Shown in pieces: positions 18,206 to 28,623 of a DNA stretch of 64,000 nucleotides. The stretch's first letter is position 1. Every line of letters begins with the position of its first letter. Both the position numbers and the translations under genes were made by a program. The DNA is from Terricaulis silvestris (GTDB lineage: Bacteria > Pseudomonadota > Alphaproteobacteria > Caulobacterales > Aquidulcibacteraceae): NCBI RefSeq assembly GCF_009792355.1, contig NZ_CP047045.1:2196501-2260500 (forward strand). The letters are read 5' to 3'. The notes beneath the pieces are model-generated. The model did not search any database. It saw nothing but the letters and a program-made list of their open reading frames with translations, and had not been told where the DNA came from.

Positions 18206-19354
18206 ATGCGCGTCATCACCAAGACGGCCGACCTCGAAACGCTGCGCCAGGAGCTGGCCGCGGCGCCCTTCGTCGCGGTCGACACCGAGTTCATGCGCGA
18301 GACCACGTACTGGCCCAAGCTCTGCCTCATCCAGGCTGCGGCCGAGGGCGTCGAAGCGGTGATCGATCCGTTGGCCGAGGGCTTGGACCTCGGCCCGTTC
18401 ATGGCGCTGATGGCCGACCGCAACGTGCTGAAAATCTTTCACGCCGCGCGGCAGGATTTGGAAATCTTTCTTAAGCTCGGTGGTGCGCTGCCGCATCCGG
18501 TATTTGATTCACAAATCGCCGCGATGGCATGCGGCTACGGCGACACCGTCGCCTACGACGCGCTGGTGCAGCAGGTGCTGAAGCGGCGGTTGGACAAGAG
18601 CTCACGCTTTACTGATTGGAGCCGCCGGCCGCTGTCGGAGTCCCAGCTCGCGTACGCGCTCGCGGACGTGACCCATCTCCGCGATCTGTATCCGAAGCTC
18701 CACACCAAGCTCGAGAGCGAGGATCGGCTGTCGTGGCTGGACGAGGAGCACGCCAACCTGCTCAATCCGGCGATCTATGACACGACACCTGAGAACGCCT
18801 GGAACCGATTGAAGCTGCGCAAGACGACGGCCGACTTCGTACTTGGCCTGCAGGTCGCGGCGGCTTGGCGCGAGCGCCAGGCACAGTTGCGCGATGTGCC
18901 GCGCGGGCGGATCGTCAAGGACGAGGCGCTTTACGAAATCGCAGAGCAGCGGCCGAAAAACGCGGCGGACTTCGATCGCATGCGCGCCGTGCCGCGCGGG
19001 TTTGGCAATTCGCGCTCAGCGCAGGAGCTGATCCAAGCGCTTGACCGCGCGTTCTCCGATCCGAACCGGGATCAGTACAAGCACGAACGCTTGCCGCCGC
19101 TGCCGTCGGGCCTAGGGCCGACAGTGGAATTGCTGAAAGTGTTGTTGCGCTTTGAAGCCGAGCATCACCAAGTGGCGCCGCGATTGATTGCGTCCGCTTC
19201 GGATGTGGAAGCAATCGCGGCGAGCGACACCGCCGATGTGGCGGCGCTGCGCGGCTGGCGGCGCAAGGTGTTCGGCGAACGCGCGCTAGCGCTGAAGCAC
19301 GGCAAGCTGGCGCTGAAGCTGAAAGACGGCAAAGTCTTCGTCGAAGACGTTTAG
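18206..19354 (+). CDS. rnd: Ribonuclease D
   Basis: A 382-residue 3'-5' exoribonuclease that trims tRNA and other small RNA precursors. The DEDDy exonuclease residues are visible: VAVDTEF (D, E), the aspartate in FHAARQDLEIFL, and the final Y and D in YALADVTHLRDLY. An HRDC helical domain follows (AEQRPKNAADFDRMRAVPRG). The aspS-rnd neighbourhood is common in Caulobacter relatives. A 105-base palindromic element begins 2 bases after the stop. Confidence 0.95.
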   Translation: MRVITKTADLETLRQELAAAPFVAVDTEFMRETTYWPKLCLIQAAAEGVEAVIDPLAEGLDLGPFMALMADRNVLKIFHAARQDLEIFLKLGGALPHPVFDSQIAAMACGYGDTVAYDALVQQVLKRRLDKSSRFTDWSRRPLSESQLAYALADVTHLRDLYPKLHTKLESEDRLSWLDEEHANLLNPAIYDTTPENAWNRLKLRKTTADFVLGLQVAAAWRERQAQLRDVPRGRIVKDEALYEIAEQRPKNAADFDRMRAVPRGFGNSRSAQELIQALDRAFSDPNRDQYKHERLPPLPSGLGPTVELLKVLLRFEAEHHQVAPRLIASASDVEAIAASDTADVAALRGWRRKVFGERALALKHGKLALKLKDGKVFVEDV

Positions 19355-19355
19355 C

Positions 19356-19460
19356 AATATGGACCGCCGGCGCCCTCGCCGGCATGCCGCCAGATCGAAC
19401 AAGCGCCACCGCTTGTCGGTAGCAGGCGCGCCGTGCCGGCGGGGGCCGGCGGTCCATATT
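19356..19460. repeat. Palindromic repeat element (TATGGACC family), intergenic copy
   Basis: A 105-base inverted repeat with arms of about 27 bases that begin AATATGGACCGCCGG and end CCGGCGGTCCATATT, with a few inner mismatches. Its centre (about 19385-19432) is unlike the rsmA copy. It lies between rnd and the convergent cyclase gene, so it could also act as a transcription terminator for both. Confidence 0.85.
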
Positions 19461-19489
19461 GGCGTTGCGTCCAATTTATATCATGGGCG

Positions 19490-21520
19490 CTAGGCGTTGA
19501 GCGCGGCCTTGCAGGCAGCTTTGAAATCGTAATCGACATACGCGGCGCAATCCGGCCACTTGCCGCTCTCGACCCAGTATTGCGCCAGCCCCAAGCGCGC
19601 AGCGAGGCGCGGAAAGCGCTGGGATTTCCAGGCAGGCTCGCCGCCAGTGGCGACGAAGAGTTGCAACGGCGCTTGCGCGCGCGCCATGCCGAAACCGTCG
19701 TGATTGTCCGGCTTCAGGCCGCGGCCCGTATCCAGCGCATTCCCGATCAAGTCGAACGCGCGCTCCGCACAGCCGTAGCCAGCCGCGACCAGGCAGGTTG
19801 AGAGCGGCAGAGGCGAGTTTTGCGTCGAGAGCATGGTGAGCAGCTGATCGCAAGCGTCACGGCGCTCGGTCTCGCCGAGACGCAGCAGATTGATGTAGTT
19901 CTGCAGCACCGCGATGTCGCGGTCGATGACGGCGCGGCGCGGCGGCACGCCGGGTGCGGCGAGCGCTTCGGCTTCGTCCGGCCGCTTGGCGACACAGAGC
20001 GTCGTCCACATGATGTACCAAGTGAACGCGGAATCCGGCCAACGCGTCCATGCGGAACGGATCACTTCGATGGCGGTGAACGGATCGCCGCGCGCGCTGA
20101 TCAAGCTGGCGCGCAAGCCTTCGACGGCGGGGCCAAGCGGATCGAGCACGCTCGCGGTCTCCAGCGCTTTTGCCGCGTCCCTGAGCCGGCCGACGCCGTA
20201 GAGCCATGCGGCGCGCGCGACGTGAAGCGACGGATCGTTTGGCGTGCGCTTCAGCGCTTCATTCACCAGCCGGAGCTTTTCACCATGCTCGTCGAACGCG
20301 GGCTTCAGCAGCGACAGCGCCGCGTAAGCCTGCGCACAATCGGCATCGAGTTCGAGCGCGCGGACAGCGGCTTCGACGGCGGCGTCGTGTTCGGGCTCGC
20401 CAATGCAATCGCGGTCGCGTGGTAACAGCAGCGCGCGCACGCTCGCCAGCATCGCCCAGGCCGGCGCGAAGTCCGGCGCCAAGCCAACGCAACGCTCCAA
20501 CAACACCGATGCCTGGTCCTCCTCGATGTCGTTCATCATCAGCCAGATTTGGCGGGCGCGCAGGTAGAGTTCATAGGCCGCGGGATCGATTGGCGCTGCG
20601 CGCTCGGTTTGCGCAAGTGAACGCCGGAGCGATGCCGCGACCTTGCCGGCGATATCGTCTTCCAGCGCGAAGACGTCGGCGCGGTCGCCGTCATAGTGCT
20701 CGCTCCAGATCGCCGCGCCGGTCGTGGCGTCGATGAGCTGGGCGTTGACGCGGAGCTTGGTCCCGCTGCAGCGGACCGAGCCGTCGAGAACGTGCGACGC
20801 CTTTAGCGCCGCCGCCGCTTCGCTCTTGCGATCGCCGCGGAATTGAAACGCCGAGGTGCGGCCGATGACCTTGATCTTGGATTGGCGCAGCAGCGTATTG
20901 ATGATCTCGTCGGCGACGCCCTCGGAGAAATAATTCATCTCCGTTTCGTCGCTCTCATTATCGAACGGCAGCACGGCCAACACCGGATCTGGCTTGCGCG
21001 TGCGTGGTTTCTGAGCGGCGACATTCTCGAACGTGAAGATGTCGATGGTCTCGGCCATCTTATCGAGATGCGCCGAGCCCGCTGGATGTAGCCGCTGCGC
21101 CAGCGCGCCACGAACGGCGCGGCGGACGTCCATCGAGACCAGCACCACGCCAGGCTGCGCCAATTGCTGCAAGCGCGCCGCGACGTTGACGCTGTGGCCG
21201 AGCAGATCACCGTTTGGCGCCTGCATCACATCGCCGACGTGCACGCCGACACGCACACTACGGCGCTCAACGCGCCCATCCCACAACAGCTCGGCCGCAC
21301 CCAAGGCACCGGCGGCCGAGCAGAACTCCAGCATGAAGCCGTCGCCGGCGGTGTTGAAGATGCGCCCGCCGTGCACGAGCGCTGCGCCCTCAAGCGCACT
21401 GCGCAGCGCGCCGACGCGATCCAGCGCTGCGCCTTCATCGACTTCGCTGAGCGCAGAATAGCCGACGATGTCGATCGACATGATCGCCGCCAGTTTCCGT
21501 GGGCCAGGTTCCTCGGTCAC
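19490..21520 (-). CDS. Adenylate/guanylate cyclase-domain protein with TolB-like and TPR regions
   Basis: About 676 residues. An N-terminal class III cyclase domain carries both metal aspartates (SIDIVGYSAL and TAGDGFMLEF) and the NVAARL transition-state motif. A TolB-like domain follows (VLAVLPFDNESDETEMNYFS ... GDRADVFALEDDIAG), then C-terminal TPRs. The lysine that usually selects ATP in the second strand is not evident (GRIFNTAGDG), so nucleotide specificity is uncertain. The GTG at 21520 is preferred because GGGGAC lies 5 bases upstream; the frame stays open to a GTG at 21553. There is no membrane segment, so a cytoplasmic sensor is likely. Confidence 0.85.
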   Translation of the reverse strand: MTEEPGPRKLAAIMSIDIVGYSALSEVDEGAALDRVGALRSALEGAALVHGGRIFNTAGDGFMLEFCSAAGALGAAELLWDGRVERRSVRVGVHVGDVMQAPNGDLLGHSVNVAARLQQLAQPGVVLVSMDVRRAVRGALAQRLHPAGSAHLDKMAETIDIFTFENVAAQKPRTRKPDPVLAVLPFDNESDETEMNYFSEGVADEIINTLLRQSKIKVIGRTSAFQFRGDRKSEAAAALKASHVLDGSVRCSGTKLRVNAQLIDATTGAAIWSEHYDGDRADVFALEDDIAGKVAASLRRSLAQTERAAPIDPAAYELYLRARQIWLMMNDIEEDQASVLLERCVGLAPDFAPAWAMLASVRALLLPRDRDCIGEPEHDAAVEAAVRALELDADCAQAYAALSLLKPAFDEHGEKLRLVNEALKRTPNDPSLHVARAAWLYGVGRLRDAAKALETASVLDPLGPAVEGLRASLISARGDPFTAIEVIRSAWTRWPDSAFTWYIMWTTLCVAKRPDEAEALAAPGVPPRRAVIDRDIAVLQNYINLLRLGETERRDACDQLLTMLSTQNSPLPLSTCLVAAGYGCAERAFDLIGNALDTGRGLKPDNHDGFGMARAQAPLQLFVATGGEPAWKSQRFPRLAARLGLAQYWVESGKWPDCAAYVDYDFKAACKAALNA

Positions 21521-21577
21521 GTTGTCCCCGCGAGTGCGGGTTGGTTCTAGCACGCCAAGCGGCGCGGGCGATGCCCG

Positions 21578-21835
21578 TCAGGCGCCGGAATCGCGTGGAA
21601 TATCCTCAAAGTACGGCTCCACTTTGCCGCTGTACTTGATCGTCAGCTGCTTGCCCTTGCGGTCGAGCGTCTTGCCGACGGCCAAGCGCACCCAGCCCTC
21701 GCTCACGCAGTATTCCTCGACGTTGGTTTTCTCGTTGCCGTTGAACCGCACGCCAATGCCGCGCTCCAACAACTTGGCGTCGTGATACGGGCTCGCGGGA
21801 TCGACCGAGAGGCGATCTGGGGGCGTGTCGCTCAT
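21578..21835 (-). CDS. DUF3297 family protein
   Basis: 85 residues, matching the DUF3297 pattern (DRLSVDPASPYHDAKLLERG, GVRFNGNEKTNVEEYC, KGKQLTIKYSGKVEPYFED). The function is unknown. The ATG overlaps the ppx stop (ATGA), so translation is coupled to the polyphosphate operon. Confidence 0.85.
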   Translation of the reverse strand: MSDTPPDRLSVDPASPYHDAKLLERGIGVRFNGNEKTNVEEYCVSEGWVRLAVGKTLDRKGKQLTIKYSGKVEPYFEDIPRDSGA

Positions 21836-23325
21836 ACGATTTTCGTCTCCGCGGTGAGACCCAGCGCCTGGGCGGCGGCATCCAGCCGGCGCGACGCAGT
21901 CTCGGTGACCAAATGTGCTACGCGCTTCTTCACACGAAGCACCAGCTTGTCGTCAACTGCGGCAATGTCGAACGAGGCCAGCAATACCTCGCTGCGGCCC
22001 GACAAATCCGCGCCAAGCCGGAGCGCCGCACCCAAAGCGGCGGCGGCGGCCTGCTGTTCTTCATTGAGCAGCCGCAGATAGGCGTCGGCGTGGCGCGGCT
22101 GGGCCTTGGTGTAGCGGTGATGGATGGCGGCCGCGAGGAACGCGCGTTCTTCGTGACTGATTGCGGCGAGTGGCGCGCGTAGGATCAGATCGAACATCAC
22201 CTCGACGCGCTGGTCCGGATGCAGCGGCCCGCCCACGTCGGCCAACCGCGCAGCCGCGCCGCGCACAACTTCGTCGCGCTTCTTGCCGAAGATCGGCACT
22301 TGGCCAACGAACATCGGCGCGATCCACTGCTCCAGCGATTGCCCAAACGCCCGCGTCCGCGACCAGCGGCCAGCCAGCGCTTCAGCTGCTGCGATCAACG
22401 GATGCACCGAAAGCGCCTGCTCGCTCATGCGCTCCAACAGCACGCCCTCGCGCAAGCCAAACGCAGAGAGGATCACGCGGTCAAAATTCCCCGCCATCAT
22501 CACGCGCTCGAGCACGACGGCCGCGTACGGCAGAGTATCCGCGCGCTTTGCGGCGGCTTCTTCCAGTTTTTCCAGGGAGCGCCGGCTCTGCTTACGCACA
22601 ACGTCGGCCACCTTCAGCACTTCAGCGCGGCTCATCTGGTGATGATGCAGCACGCCGAGCGGGTGGTTGGTCAGCGCGATATCGATGCGGCCAAGCGCGC
22701 GCCAAGCGCCGCCAACGGCGTAGAAATCGCCACCGCGTCGGCCGAGCAGCTTGGTTGTGGTCAGCACCTTCTCGACTTGATCGCTGACGCGCTCATAGTC
22801 GAACTCCTCGCGTGCCAGCGTCAGCGGCCCCAGCGGAAACGTCTCACCACGCCCAAGACCCTTCGGGCTGATCTCAATCAGCTCAAGGCTAGCGCCGCCA
22901 AGATCGCCGACAATGCCTTTCGCGTCCGGCGCGCCGGCGCTGACTCCCAATGCGGACAAACGGGCCTCGTCATCGCCGCTCAAGATACGGAGCTTCAGCC
23001 CGGTTTCGTCATAAATACGATCGGCGAAGGCGCGGCCATCATTGGCCTCGCGCACGGCGGCAGTGGCGACGGGAAACACTTCGCGAATCTGCAGCGCCTC
23101 GATCAACGTCGCGAAGCGTTTGATCGCGCGCACCGCTATCTCCACGCCTTCGGGCGAGAGCATCTGTGTGCGGTTCAGATCGCGGCCCAGACCGGCCATG
23201 ACCTTTTCGTTCAAGATCGGTGTCATGGCGCGGCCGTCGATGCGGTACACCACCATACGCACGGAGTTAGAGCCGACGTCGATGACGGCGGCTTCCTGGC
23301 CGTCTCGGAGGACGGACCGGCTCAC
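21832..23325 (-). CDS. ppx: Ppx/GppA family exopolyphosphatase
   Basis: A 497-residue phosphatase of the ASKHA fold. The phosphate-1 motif VIDVGSNSVRMVVYRIDG is at the N-terminus and the phosphate-2 motif GIVGDLGGASLELIEI is further in. A C-terminal HD-like helical domain follows. It hydrolyses polyphosphate or pppGpp; sequence alone does not separate these. It follows ppk by 12 bases, pairing polyphosphate synthesis and breakdown in one transcript. Confidence 0.93.
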   Translation of the reverse strand: MSRSVLRDGQEAAVIDVGSNSVRMVVYRIDGRAMTPILNEKVMAGLGRDLNRTQMLSPEGVEIAVRAIKRFATLIEALQIREVFPVATAAVREANDGRAFADRIYDETGLKLRILSGDDEARLSALGVSAGAPDAKGIVGDLGGASLELIEISPKGLGRGETFPLGPLTLAREEFDYERVSDQVEKVLTTTKLLGRRGGDFYAVGGAWRALGRIDIALTNHPLGVLHHHQMSRAEVLKVADVVRKQSRRSLEKLEEAAAKRADTLPYAAVVLERVMMAGNFDRVILSAFGLREGVLLERMSEQALSVHPLIAAAEALAGRWSRTRAFGQSLEQWIAPMFVGQVPIFGKKRDEVVRGAAARLADVGGPLHPDQRVEVMFDLILRAPLAAISHEERAFLAAAIHHRYTKAQPRHADAYLRLLNEEQQAAAAALGAALRLGADLSGRSEVLLASFDIAAVDDKLVLRVKKRVAHLVTETASRRLDAAAQALGLTAETKIV

Positions 23326-23337
23326 GATGAAACGACT

Positions 23338-25548
23338 TTAGTAGGTGCGCGCGCCGATGTGATCGAACGCGGCAGGCGCATCGCCCTTGAGCGCGCGGCC
23401 GCGGCCCGAGAGGCTCGGGTTGCGCATGAAGTACACGTGCGCCGAGAACGGATTATCCAGCTTCGAAACATCGACCCGTGTGAACACCCCGTCCTGGTCC
23501 ATGTACCAGGACTGCGCCTCATCGTTGAGGTTCGCGACCATGATTTGGTCGAGTACTTGCTGGTGAACGGTTTGATTTTCAACCGGAGTCATGACTTCGA
23601 CCCGGCGCTCCAGGTTCCGGGGCATCCAATCGGCCGAGGAAATGAACACCTTGGCGTCCGGATTGGGGAGTTTCCGCCCGGCGCCGAAACAAACGATGCG
23701 CGCGTGCTCCAGGAACCGCCCGACGATCGATTTGACGGTGATGTTCTCCGACATGCCCGGCACGCCGGGGCGCAAGCAGCAGACGCCACGCACGATCAGT
23801 TCTATTTTCACGCCGGCGTTGGAAGCGCGATAAAGCGCGTCGATGATCTCGGGATGCACCAGCGCGTTGAGCTTGGCCCAGATCGCGCCATCGCGCCCGG
23901 CGCGGACGTGGTCGATCTCCGCTTCGATCAGATCGAGGATGGTCTGCTTGGAGTTGATCGGCGACATCGCGAGTCGTTCAAGTTCAGCTGGGCGCGCGTA
24001 ACCCGTGACGAAGTTGAATAGCTTGCCGGCGTCCCGGCCGAGCGCTGGATCGCAGGTGAAGAGCGAGAGGTCGGTGTAAATCCGCGCCGTGATCGGGTGA
24101 TAGTTGCCGGTGCCGAAGTGGGTGTAGGTGCGCAGGCCCTCGGCTTCACGGCGAACGACGAGGCTCACCTTGGCGTGGGTTTTGAAATCGATGAAGCCGT
24201 ATACCACCGAAGCGCCGGCGCGCTCCAAAGTCTGCGCAACTTTGAGGTTCGCTTCTTCGTCGAAGCGCGCTTTCAGTTCGATAACAGCGGTGACGTTCTT
24301 GCCGGCTTCGGCAGCCGCTATCAGCGCCGCGACGATCGGGGAATCTTTCGAGGTGCGGTAGAGCGTCTGCTTGATGGCGACCACCGCTGGATCGGCGGCG
24401 GCCTGGCGCACGAACTGAACCACCGAGTCGAACGATTCAAACGGGTGATGGACGAGGATGTCCTTGGCCCGGATCGCAGCGAAGCAATCGCCACCGAAAT
24501 CCTTGATCCGCTCCGGGAAACGCGGCTCGTAGCGCGTGAACTTCAGATCGGCGCGCTCTTCATTGACCAGCGCCGAAAGCGCCGACAGCCCCAGCATGCC
24601 GTCCACAACAACGACGTCGCGCGCATCAGCTTCCAGTTCGCGGATGATGAAGCCGCGCAGGTCCTCCGGCATCTGCGCTTCGATCTTCAAGCGCACGATG
24701 TCGCCGAGACGGCGTTCTTTGAGGCGCGTTTCGAACTCGCGCACAAGGTCTTCGGCCTCTTCCTGGATTTCGATATCGCTGTCACGGACGATGCGGAACG
24801 CGCCCTTGGCCTCGACGTGATAGTCAGGGAAGAGCTCGCTCAAGAACTCCATGATCGTGTTTTCGAGCGTAAAGAACCGGCGCTGCGGGCGCTCGCCGGG
24901 CGCGAGTTCCGTTTGCGGATGCGCCAGCGTGACGTCGATGAAGCGAGCAACTTGGCTCGGCACCGGGATTAGCGCGTTAAGCGGGCGGCCATCGCCCCGG
25001 CGTTTCAGCTTCAGCGCGATGGCGAAACCCAGGTTCGGAATGAACGGGAACGGGTGGGCCGGATCGACCGCGAGCGGCGTCAGCAGCGGAAACACTTCGG
25101 ACATGAACAGCGAGCGCAGGAAAGCGCGCTCCGCGTCGGTCAGCTCTTCCGGCGCCAGCACGGCGATGCCGGTGGCGCGCAGTTCACCGCGCAGGAAACG
25201 CCAGTTCTCTTGCTGGCGCTCGATCAGCTCCTGCGCGTCAGCGTGAATGCGGTTGAGCTGTTCGTTCGGCGTCAGGCCATCGAGGCTCAGCACCTGCGCG
25301 CCGACTTTTACCTGCTCGTGCAGGCCCGCGACGCGGACCATGTAGAATTCATCGAGGTTGGACGCGGAGATCGAGAGGAAGCGCAGGCGTTCGAGCAGCG
25401 GGTGGTTGGCGTTCTCCGCTTCTTCCAGAACGCGCGTGTTGAACGCGAGCCACGACAGCTCGCGATTGATGAACCGCTTCGGGCTCGTCAGCAGCGACAC
25501 ATCTTCGGCCGCCGCTACAGCGCGCGTTTTTCTGCGCGTCTTCGCCAT
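23338..25548 (-). CDS. ppk: Polyphosphate kinase 1
   Basis: A 736-residue enzyme that makes polyphosphate from ATP. The N-terminal helical domain ([20 protein letters not shown]) is typical, and the phospholipase-D-like catalytic halves carry the phosphohistidine region [20 protein letters not shown] and [13 protein letters not shown]. The length is normal. Three bases separate it from hdaA upstream. Polyphosphate and (p)ppGpp influence cell-cycle arrest in Caulobacter relatives, which fits the hdaA neighbour. Confidence 0.97.
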   Translation of the reverse strand: MAKTRRKTRAVAAAEDVSLLTSPKRFINRELSWLAFNTRVLEEAENANHPLLERLRFLSISASNLDEFYMVRVAGLHEQVKVGAQVLSLDGLTPNEQLNRIHADAQELIERQQENWRFLRGELRATGIAVLAPEELTDAERAFLRSLFMSEVFPLLTPLAVDPAHPFPFIPNLGFAIALKLKRRGDGRPLNALIPVPSQVARFIDVTLAHPQTELAPGERPQRRFFTLENTIMEFLSELFPDYHVEAKGAFRIVRDSDIEIQEEAEDLVREFETRLKERRLGDIVRLKIEAQMPEDLRGFIIRELEADARDVVVVDGMLGLSALSALVNEERADLKFTRYEPRFPERIKDFGGDCFAAIRAKDILVHHPFESFDSVVQFVRQAAADPAVVAIKQTLYRTSKDSPIVAALIAAAEAGKNVTAVIELKARFDEEANLKVAQTLERAGASVVYGFIDFKTHAKVSLVVRREAEGLRTYTHFGTGNYHPITARIYTDLSLFTCDPALGRDAGKLFNFVTGYARPAELERLAMSPINSKQTILDLIEAEIDHVRAGRDGAIWAKLNALVHPEIIDALYRASNAGVKIELIVRGVCCLRPGVPGMSENITVKSIVGRFLEHARIVCFGAGRKLPNPDAKVFISSADWMPRNLERRVEVMTPVENQTVHQQVLDQIMVANLNDEAQSWYMDQDGVFTRVDVSKLDNPFSAHVYFMRNPSLSGRGRALKGDAPAAFDHIGARTY

Positions 25549-25551
25549 CTC

Positions 25552-26238
25552 TTAACCGTCTCCGACACCCCACGCGGCCTGCGCTTTTTCGAGCGCCAAA
25601 CGCGCCGCTTTGAGAGCGACGGGCTTGGCCCCCTTCACCAGATCCGCGTCCAGCGCCGCCGCCATTTGATGCGCCGCGGCGAAAGTCCGCGGCAGCCGGC
25701 GGGCCAGATACCGAGCAGCATCATCGCTCAATAAGATGAATTGTTCACGACAAACGCGCCGCAGAACCACCTCCATCAGCGTTTCATCCGGCTCCCCAAG
25801 CCGCGCCACGGCCAAGGATTTTAACCGGGAGGCAAGGTCTGGGATCGGTGTCGGCCAGTTTGACGGACTGTCGCCACCCACGAGCAGCACCGCGCCGCCC
25901 TCGGTGCGGGCGAGATCGAGGATGCGCCAGAACATCGGATCGTCCCGCTCGCCGTCGGCGTCATCGATGAACAGCCGCCCACCGCTTTCGCGGAAGATCG
26001 CCGCGGCATCGTCCGGGCTAGCGGCTGGCGTGATCTGGCGGGCGCCGGCTTCGAGCGCCCAGGCGAGCGCCAAATGCGTCTTGCCTGAGCCTTTCGACCC
26101 CGTCAGCGCCAGCGCTCCGTTCGGCCACGCGCGCCAACCGGTCAGCAGGTTGGCCGCGTCGCGATTGGCTTCGGAGACCACCAACGTCGCAGGCGAGCGC
26201 TCGCCCATGCGGAACTCGAACAGGCGGGGCTGGCTCAT
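25552..26238 (-). CDS. hdaA: HdaA-like DnaA regulatory inactivator
   Basis: A 228-residue AAA+ protein resembling the DnaA ATPase domain without the DNA-binding domain. It has Walker A (GSKGSGKTHLALAWA), Walker B (RLFIDDADG) and a short N-terminal QPRLFEF that could be the sliding-clamp contact. With the beta clamp it stimulates ATP hydrolysis on DnaA and so prevents over-initiation. The hdaA-ppk-ppx order is a familiar alphaproteobacterial arrangement. It begins 12 bases after the DUF2066 gene. Confidence 0.88.
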   Translation of the reverse strand: MSQPRLFEFRMGERSPATLVVSEANRDAANLLTGWRAWPNGALALTGSKGSGKTHLALAWALEAGARQITPAASPDDAAAIFRESGGRLFIDDADGERDDPMFWRILDLARTEGGAVLLVGGDSPSNWPTPIPDLASRLKSLAVARLGEPDETLMEVVLRRVCREQFILLSDDAARYLARRLPRTFAAAHQMAAALDADLVKGAKPVALKAARLALEKAQAAWGVGDG

Positions 26239-26250
26239 GGGGCGGCCCGG

Positions 26251-27321
26251 CTATCTCCCGCCAGCCACGCGCAGGACGGGGCCGTTCGAACTATCGGCCA
26301 AAGCAATGCCGCGCCGCGCGAGTTCAGCGACGAGTTGATTGCGGTCGCCGACAAACGAGAACGACACCAGCGCGCCTTCGCGGCCTACCGCTTCGATGCG
26401 GATTTCCGAGATTAGCGTCGAGGCCGCGCCTTCGAGCGCATCCTTGATCTGCTCCCATTGCGCTTGGTTGCCGTAGAGCGCCGACGCCGAAATACGCGCG
26501 CGCTGCCCGCCGCCGGTGGCGATGCGGCCCTTCCAGTCGTTCTGAATGCGCGTGCTGGCTTGATCCGCGAGCGAAGCCAGCGCTGCGCGCGTAGCGGCGG
26601 CGTCCGTGCCATCGATGCGCGCGGTCACTTCGCCACGATCGCGGCTGGCGTTGCCATCGACTTCAACCAGCGTGGCCGTCGCCGTTGAGCCTTGCACGCG
26701 CAACGTCGCGTAAAGCGCCGAAGCCGCAGCGGCCGCTTGGGCGAACGGCGCGGCGCTAGTCCAAGCCGGCGCGCCTTGCAGGGAGGCCGGAGCGACGGCG
26801 AGCGGCACCAGTTCGTCGCCAAAACCGCCTTGCGCCCAAACTTCGCGCCAGAGCGTGGCCGTCTCTTCCGGCACGCCGCTCGACACCAGCGGCGCAACCA
26901 GGACCGGCGCGGTGCGGGTATCGACAACAGTCAGGCCCTGCTGGCGCAACAACGCGCGCACGCCCGACGGATCGAAGCGCACGGTGAGGCGGCCGATGTA
27001 GCGCGTAGCGGAGCGGCGCTCTTCTTCCACGTCCACGCTGAGCACCAGCGCCTCCAAAGCGGCGCCCTCGGCCGCAGGCATCCCGCGAGCGACCAATTCG
27101 TTCGGCACCGTCAGCCGGCGCACCAGCCGCTCAAAGGCCGCCCGCTGGGCCGAGGTGAACCCTGCCTGCTGCGCCGCGGCGGCGTTGGCGGCCGTCGCGT
27201 CCACATGGACCCCAGACACCGCGTAAACATTGTCGCGCCCCTGGGCGCTTGCGACGCCGGGCGACACCGCGCACAACGCCGCGAAGAACGCGGCGATGGC
27301 AGCCAGAGACGTTATTTTCAT
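26251..27321 (-). CDS. DUF2066 domain-containing exported protein
   Basis: 356 residues with a signal peptide ([20 protein letters not shown], cut near ASA/QGR). The N-terminal pattern [20 protein letters not shown] ... RLVRRLTVP is that of DUF2066, a periplasmic family of unknown function. The start at 27321 has GAGGT upstream and is preferred to the far longer open frame. It is the first gene of a minus-strand series DUF2066-hdaA-ppk-ppx-DUF3297 and is divergent from purM. Confidence 0.82.
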   Translation of the reverse strand: MKITSLAAIAAFFAALCAVSPGVASAQGRDNVYAVSGVHVDATAANAAAAQQAGFTSAQRAAFERLVRRLTVPNELVARGMPAAEGAALEALVLSVDVEEERRSATRYIGRLTVRFDPSGVRALLRQQGLTVVDTRTAPVLVAPLVSSGVPEETATLWREVWAQGGFGDELVPLAVAPASLQGAPAWTSAAPFAQAAAAASALYATLRVQGSTATATLVEVDGNASRDRGEVTARIDGTDAAATRAALASLADQASTRIQNDWKGRIATGGGQRARISASALYGNQAQWEQIKDALEGAASTLISEIRIEAVGREGALVSFSFVGDRNQLVAELARRGIALADSSNGPVLRVAGGR

Positions 27322-27402
27322 TCTGGGACCTCGTTGCGGGCGGCGGCCGACCCTAACCGGCGCGGAATCGCCTATCAATGTGGCGGCTTCTGGACTCATG
27401 AC

Positions 27403-28443
27403 GTGACCAATCCTCAAAACCCGCGCGGAACCAACGGCCTGACCTACCGGGACGCCGGCGTTGATATCGATGAAGGCGAACGGCTGGTCGATCTGATCAA
27501 GCCGGCGGCGAAATCCACAGCCCGGCCAGGGGCGGAAGCGGGTCTGGGCGGATTCGCCGCCGTATTCGACCCTAAGGCCGCAGGCTTCAAGGATCCTATC
27601 TTTCTTGCAACCACGGATGGCGTCGGCACCAAGTTGAAGATCGCGATCGAAAGCGGTCGCCACGAGACGGTGGGCATCGATCTGGTCGCCATGTGCGTGA
27701 ACGACCTCTCCGCCCAAGGCGCCGAGCCACTGATGTTTTTGGACTATTACGCCACTGGGAAGCTCAACGCCGACGAAGCCGCCCTCGTGGTGCAAGGCAT
27801 CGCCGAAGGCTGCCGCCAAGCGGGCGCAGCACTCGCGGGCGGCGAGACCGCGGAAATGCCAGGCATGTACGGCAAAGGCGACTACGACCTCGCCGGCTTC
27901 TCCGTCGGCGCTGCTGAGCGCGGCACCCTGCTGCCGCGCGTCGACGAGATGCAGACGGGCGATGTCATCATCGGCATCGCCTCAAGCGGCCCGCACTCGA
28001 ACGGCTACTCGCTGGTGCGCAAAGTGGTGGAGCGTTCCGGCCTCGCCTGGGATGCGCCGGCGCCATTCGCGAACGGCAAGACGCTGGCCGAAGCGCTGCT
28101 CACACCGACGCGGATCTATGCAAAGGCGCTGAAGCCAGTGTTCGAATCGAAACTGGCAAAGGGCGCCGCGCACATCACCGGCGGCGGCTTGGTCGAGAAC
28201 ACCCCGCGCGCACTACCGGATCATCTCGCCGCCGACTTCGACTGGAACGCATGGAAGCGCCCTGCCGTATTCGAGTGGCTGCAATCCACCGGCGGCGTGC
28301 CGGAAGAAGACATGCGCCGCACCTTCAACTTGGGCGTCGGCATGATCCTCATTGTTGCGCTTGAGCGTGAAAAGGACGTGCTGGCGATGCTGACGGCTGG
28401 CGGAGAAAGCGCGTTCAGAATCGGCGTGCTGAAAGCGGTCTAG
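27403..28443 (+). CDS. purM: Phosphoribosylformylglycinamidine cyclo-ligase (AIR synthase)
   Basis: A 346-residue enzyme of the fifth step of purine synthesis (FGAM + ATP to AIR). Signatures are [36 protein letters not shown], the [20 protein letters not shown] block and [13 protein letters not shown]. The GTG at 27403 is the only credible start at the family's N-terminus; the nearby ATG at 27398 is out of frame. An 81-base gap separates it from the divergent DUF2066 gene. Confidence 0.96.
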   Translation: MTNPQNPRGTNGLTYRDAGVDIDEGERLVDLIKPAAKSTARPGAEAGLGGFAAVFDPKAAGFKDPIFLATTDGVGTKLKIAIESGRHETVGIDLVAMCVNDLSAQGAEPLMFLDYYATGKLNADEAALVVQGIAEGCRQAGAALAGGETAEMPGMYGKGDYDLAGFSVGAAERGTLLPRVDEMQTGDVIIGIASSGPHSNGYSLVRKVVERSGLAWDAPAPFANGKTLAEALLTPTRIYAKALKPVFESKLAKGAAHITGGGLVENTPRALPDHLAADFDWNAWKRPAVFEWLQSTGGVPEEDMRRTFNLGVGMILIVALEREKDVLAMLTAGGESAFRIGVLKAV

Positions 28444-28623
28444 TGCAAGCCGCCACCAACGCCCGTGCTCTCCCGATAGGGAGAGCTGTCATCGCGCAAA
28501 GCGGGATGACTGAGAGGGTGGCGCCGACGTTTGCAACTTTCCGCGCTGCCCTTTCCGTCTCGCGTGCTCCGCACACGAGCCACCTTTCCCTACTGGGAAA
28601 GGACGGATGGTGAGAGCGGCCCC
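28444..28623. repeat. Mosaic of short hairpins between purM and purN
   Basis: No gene is visible here. The 180 bases contain several near-perfect small palindromes. CTCTCCC-GATA-GGGAGAG lies near 28472 and GTCAT...ATGAC near 28488. CTCGCGTG...CACACGAG lies near 28558, and CCTTTCCC-TACT-GGGAAAGG near 28582. The composition resembles a bacterial interspersed mosaic element rather than a simple terminator. No second full copy occurs in this window. Confidence 0.55.
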
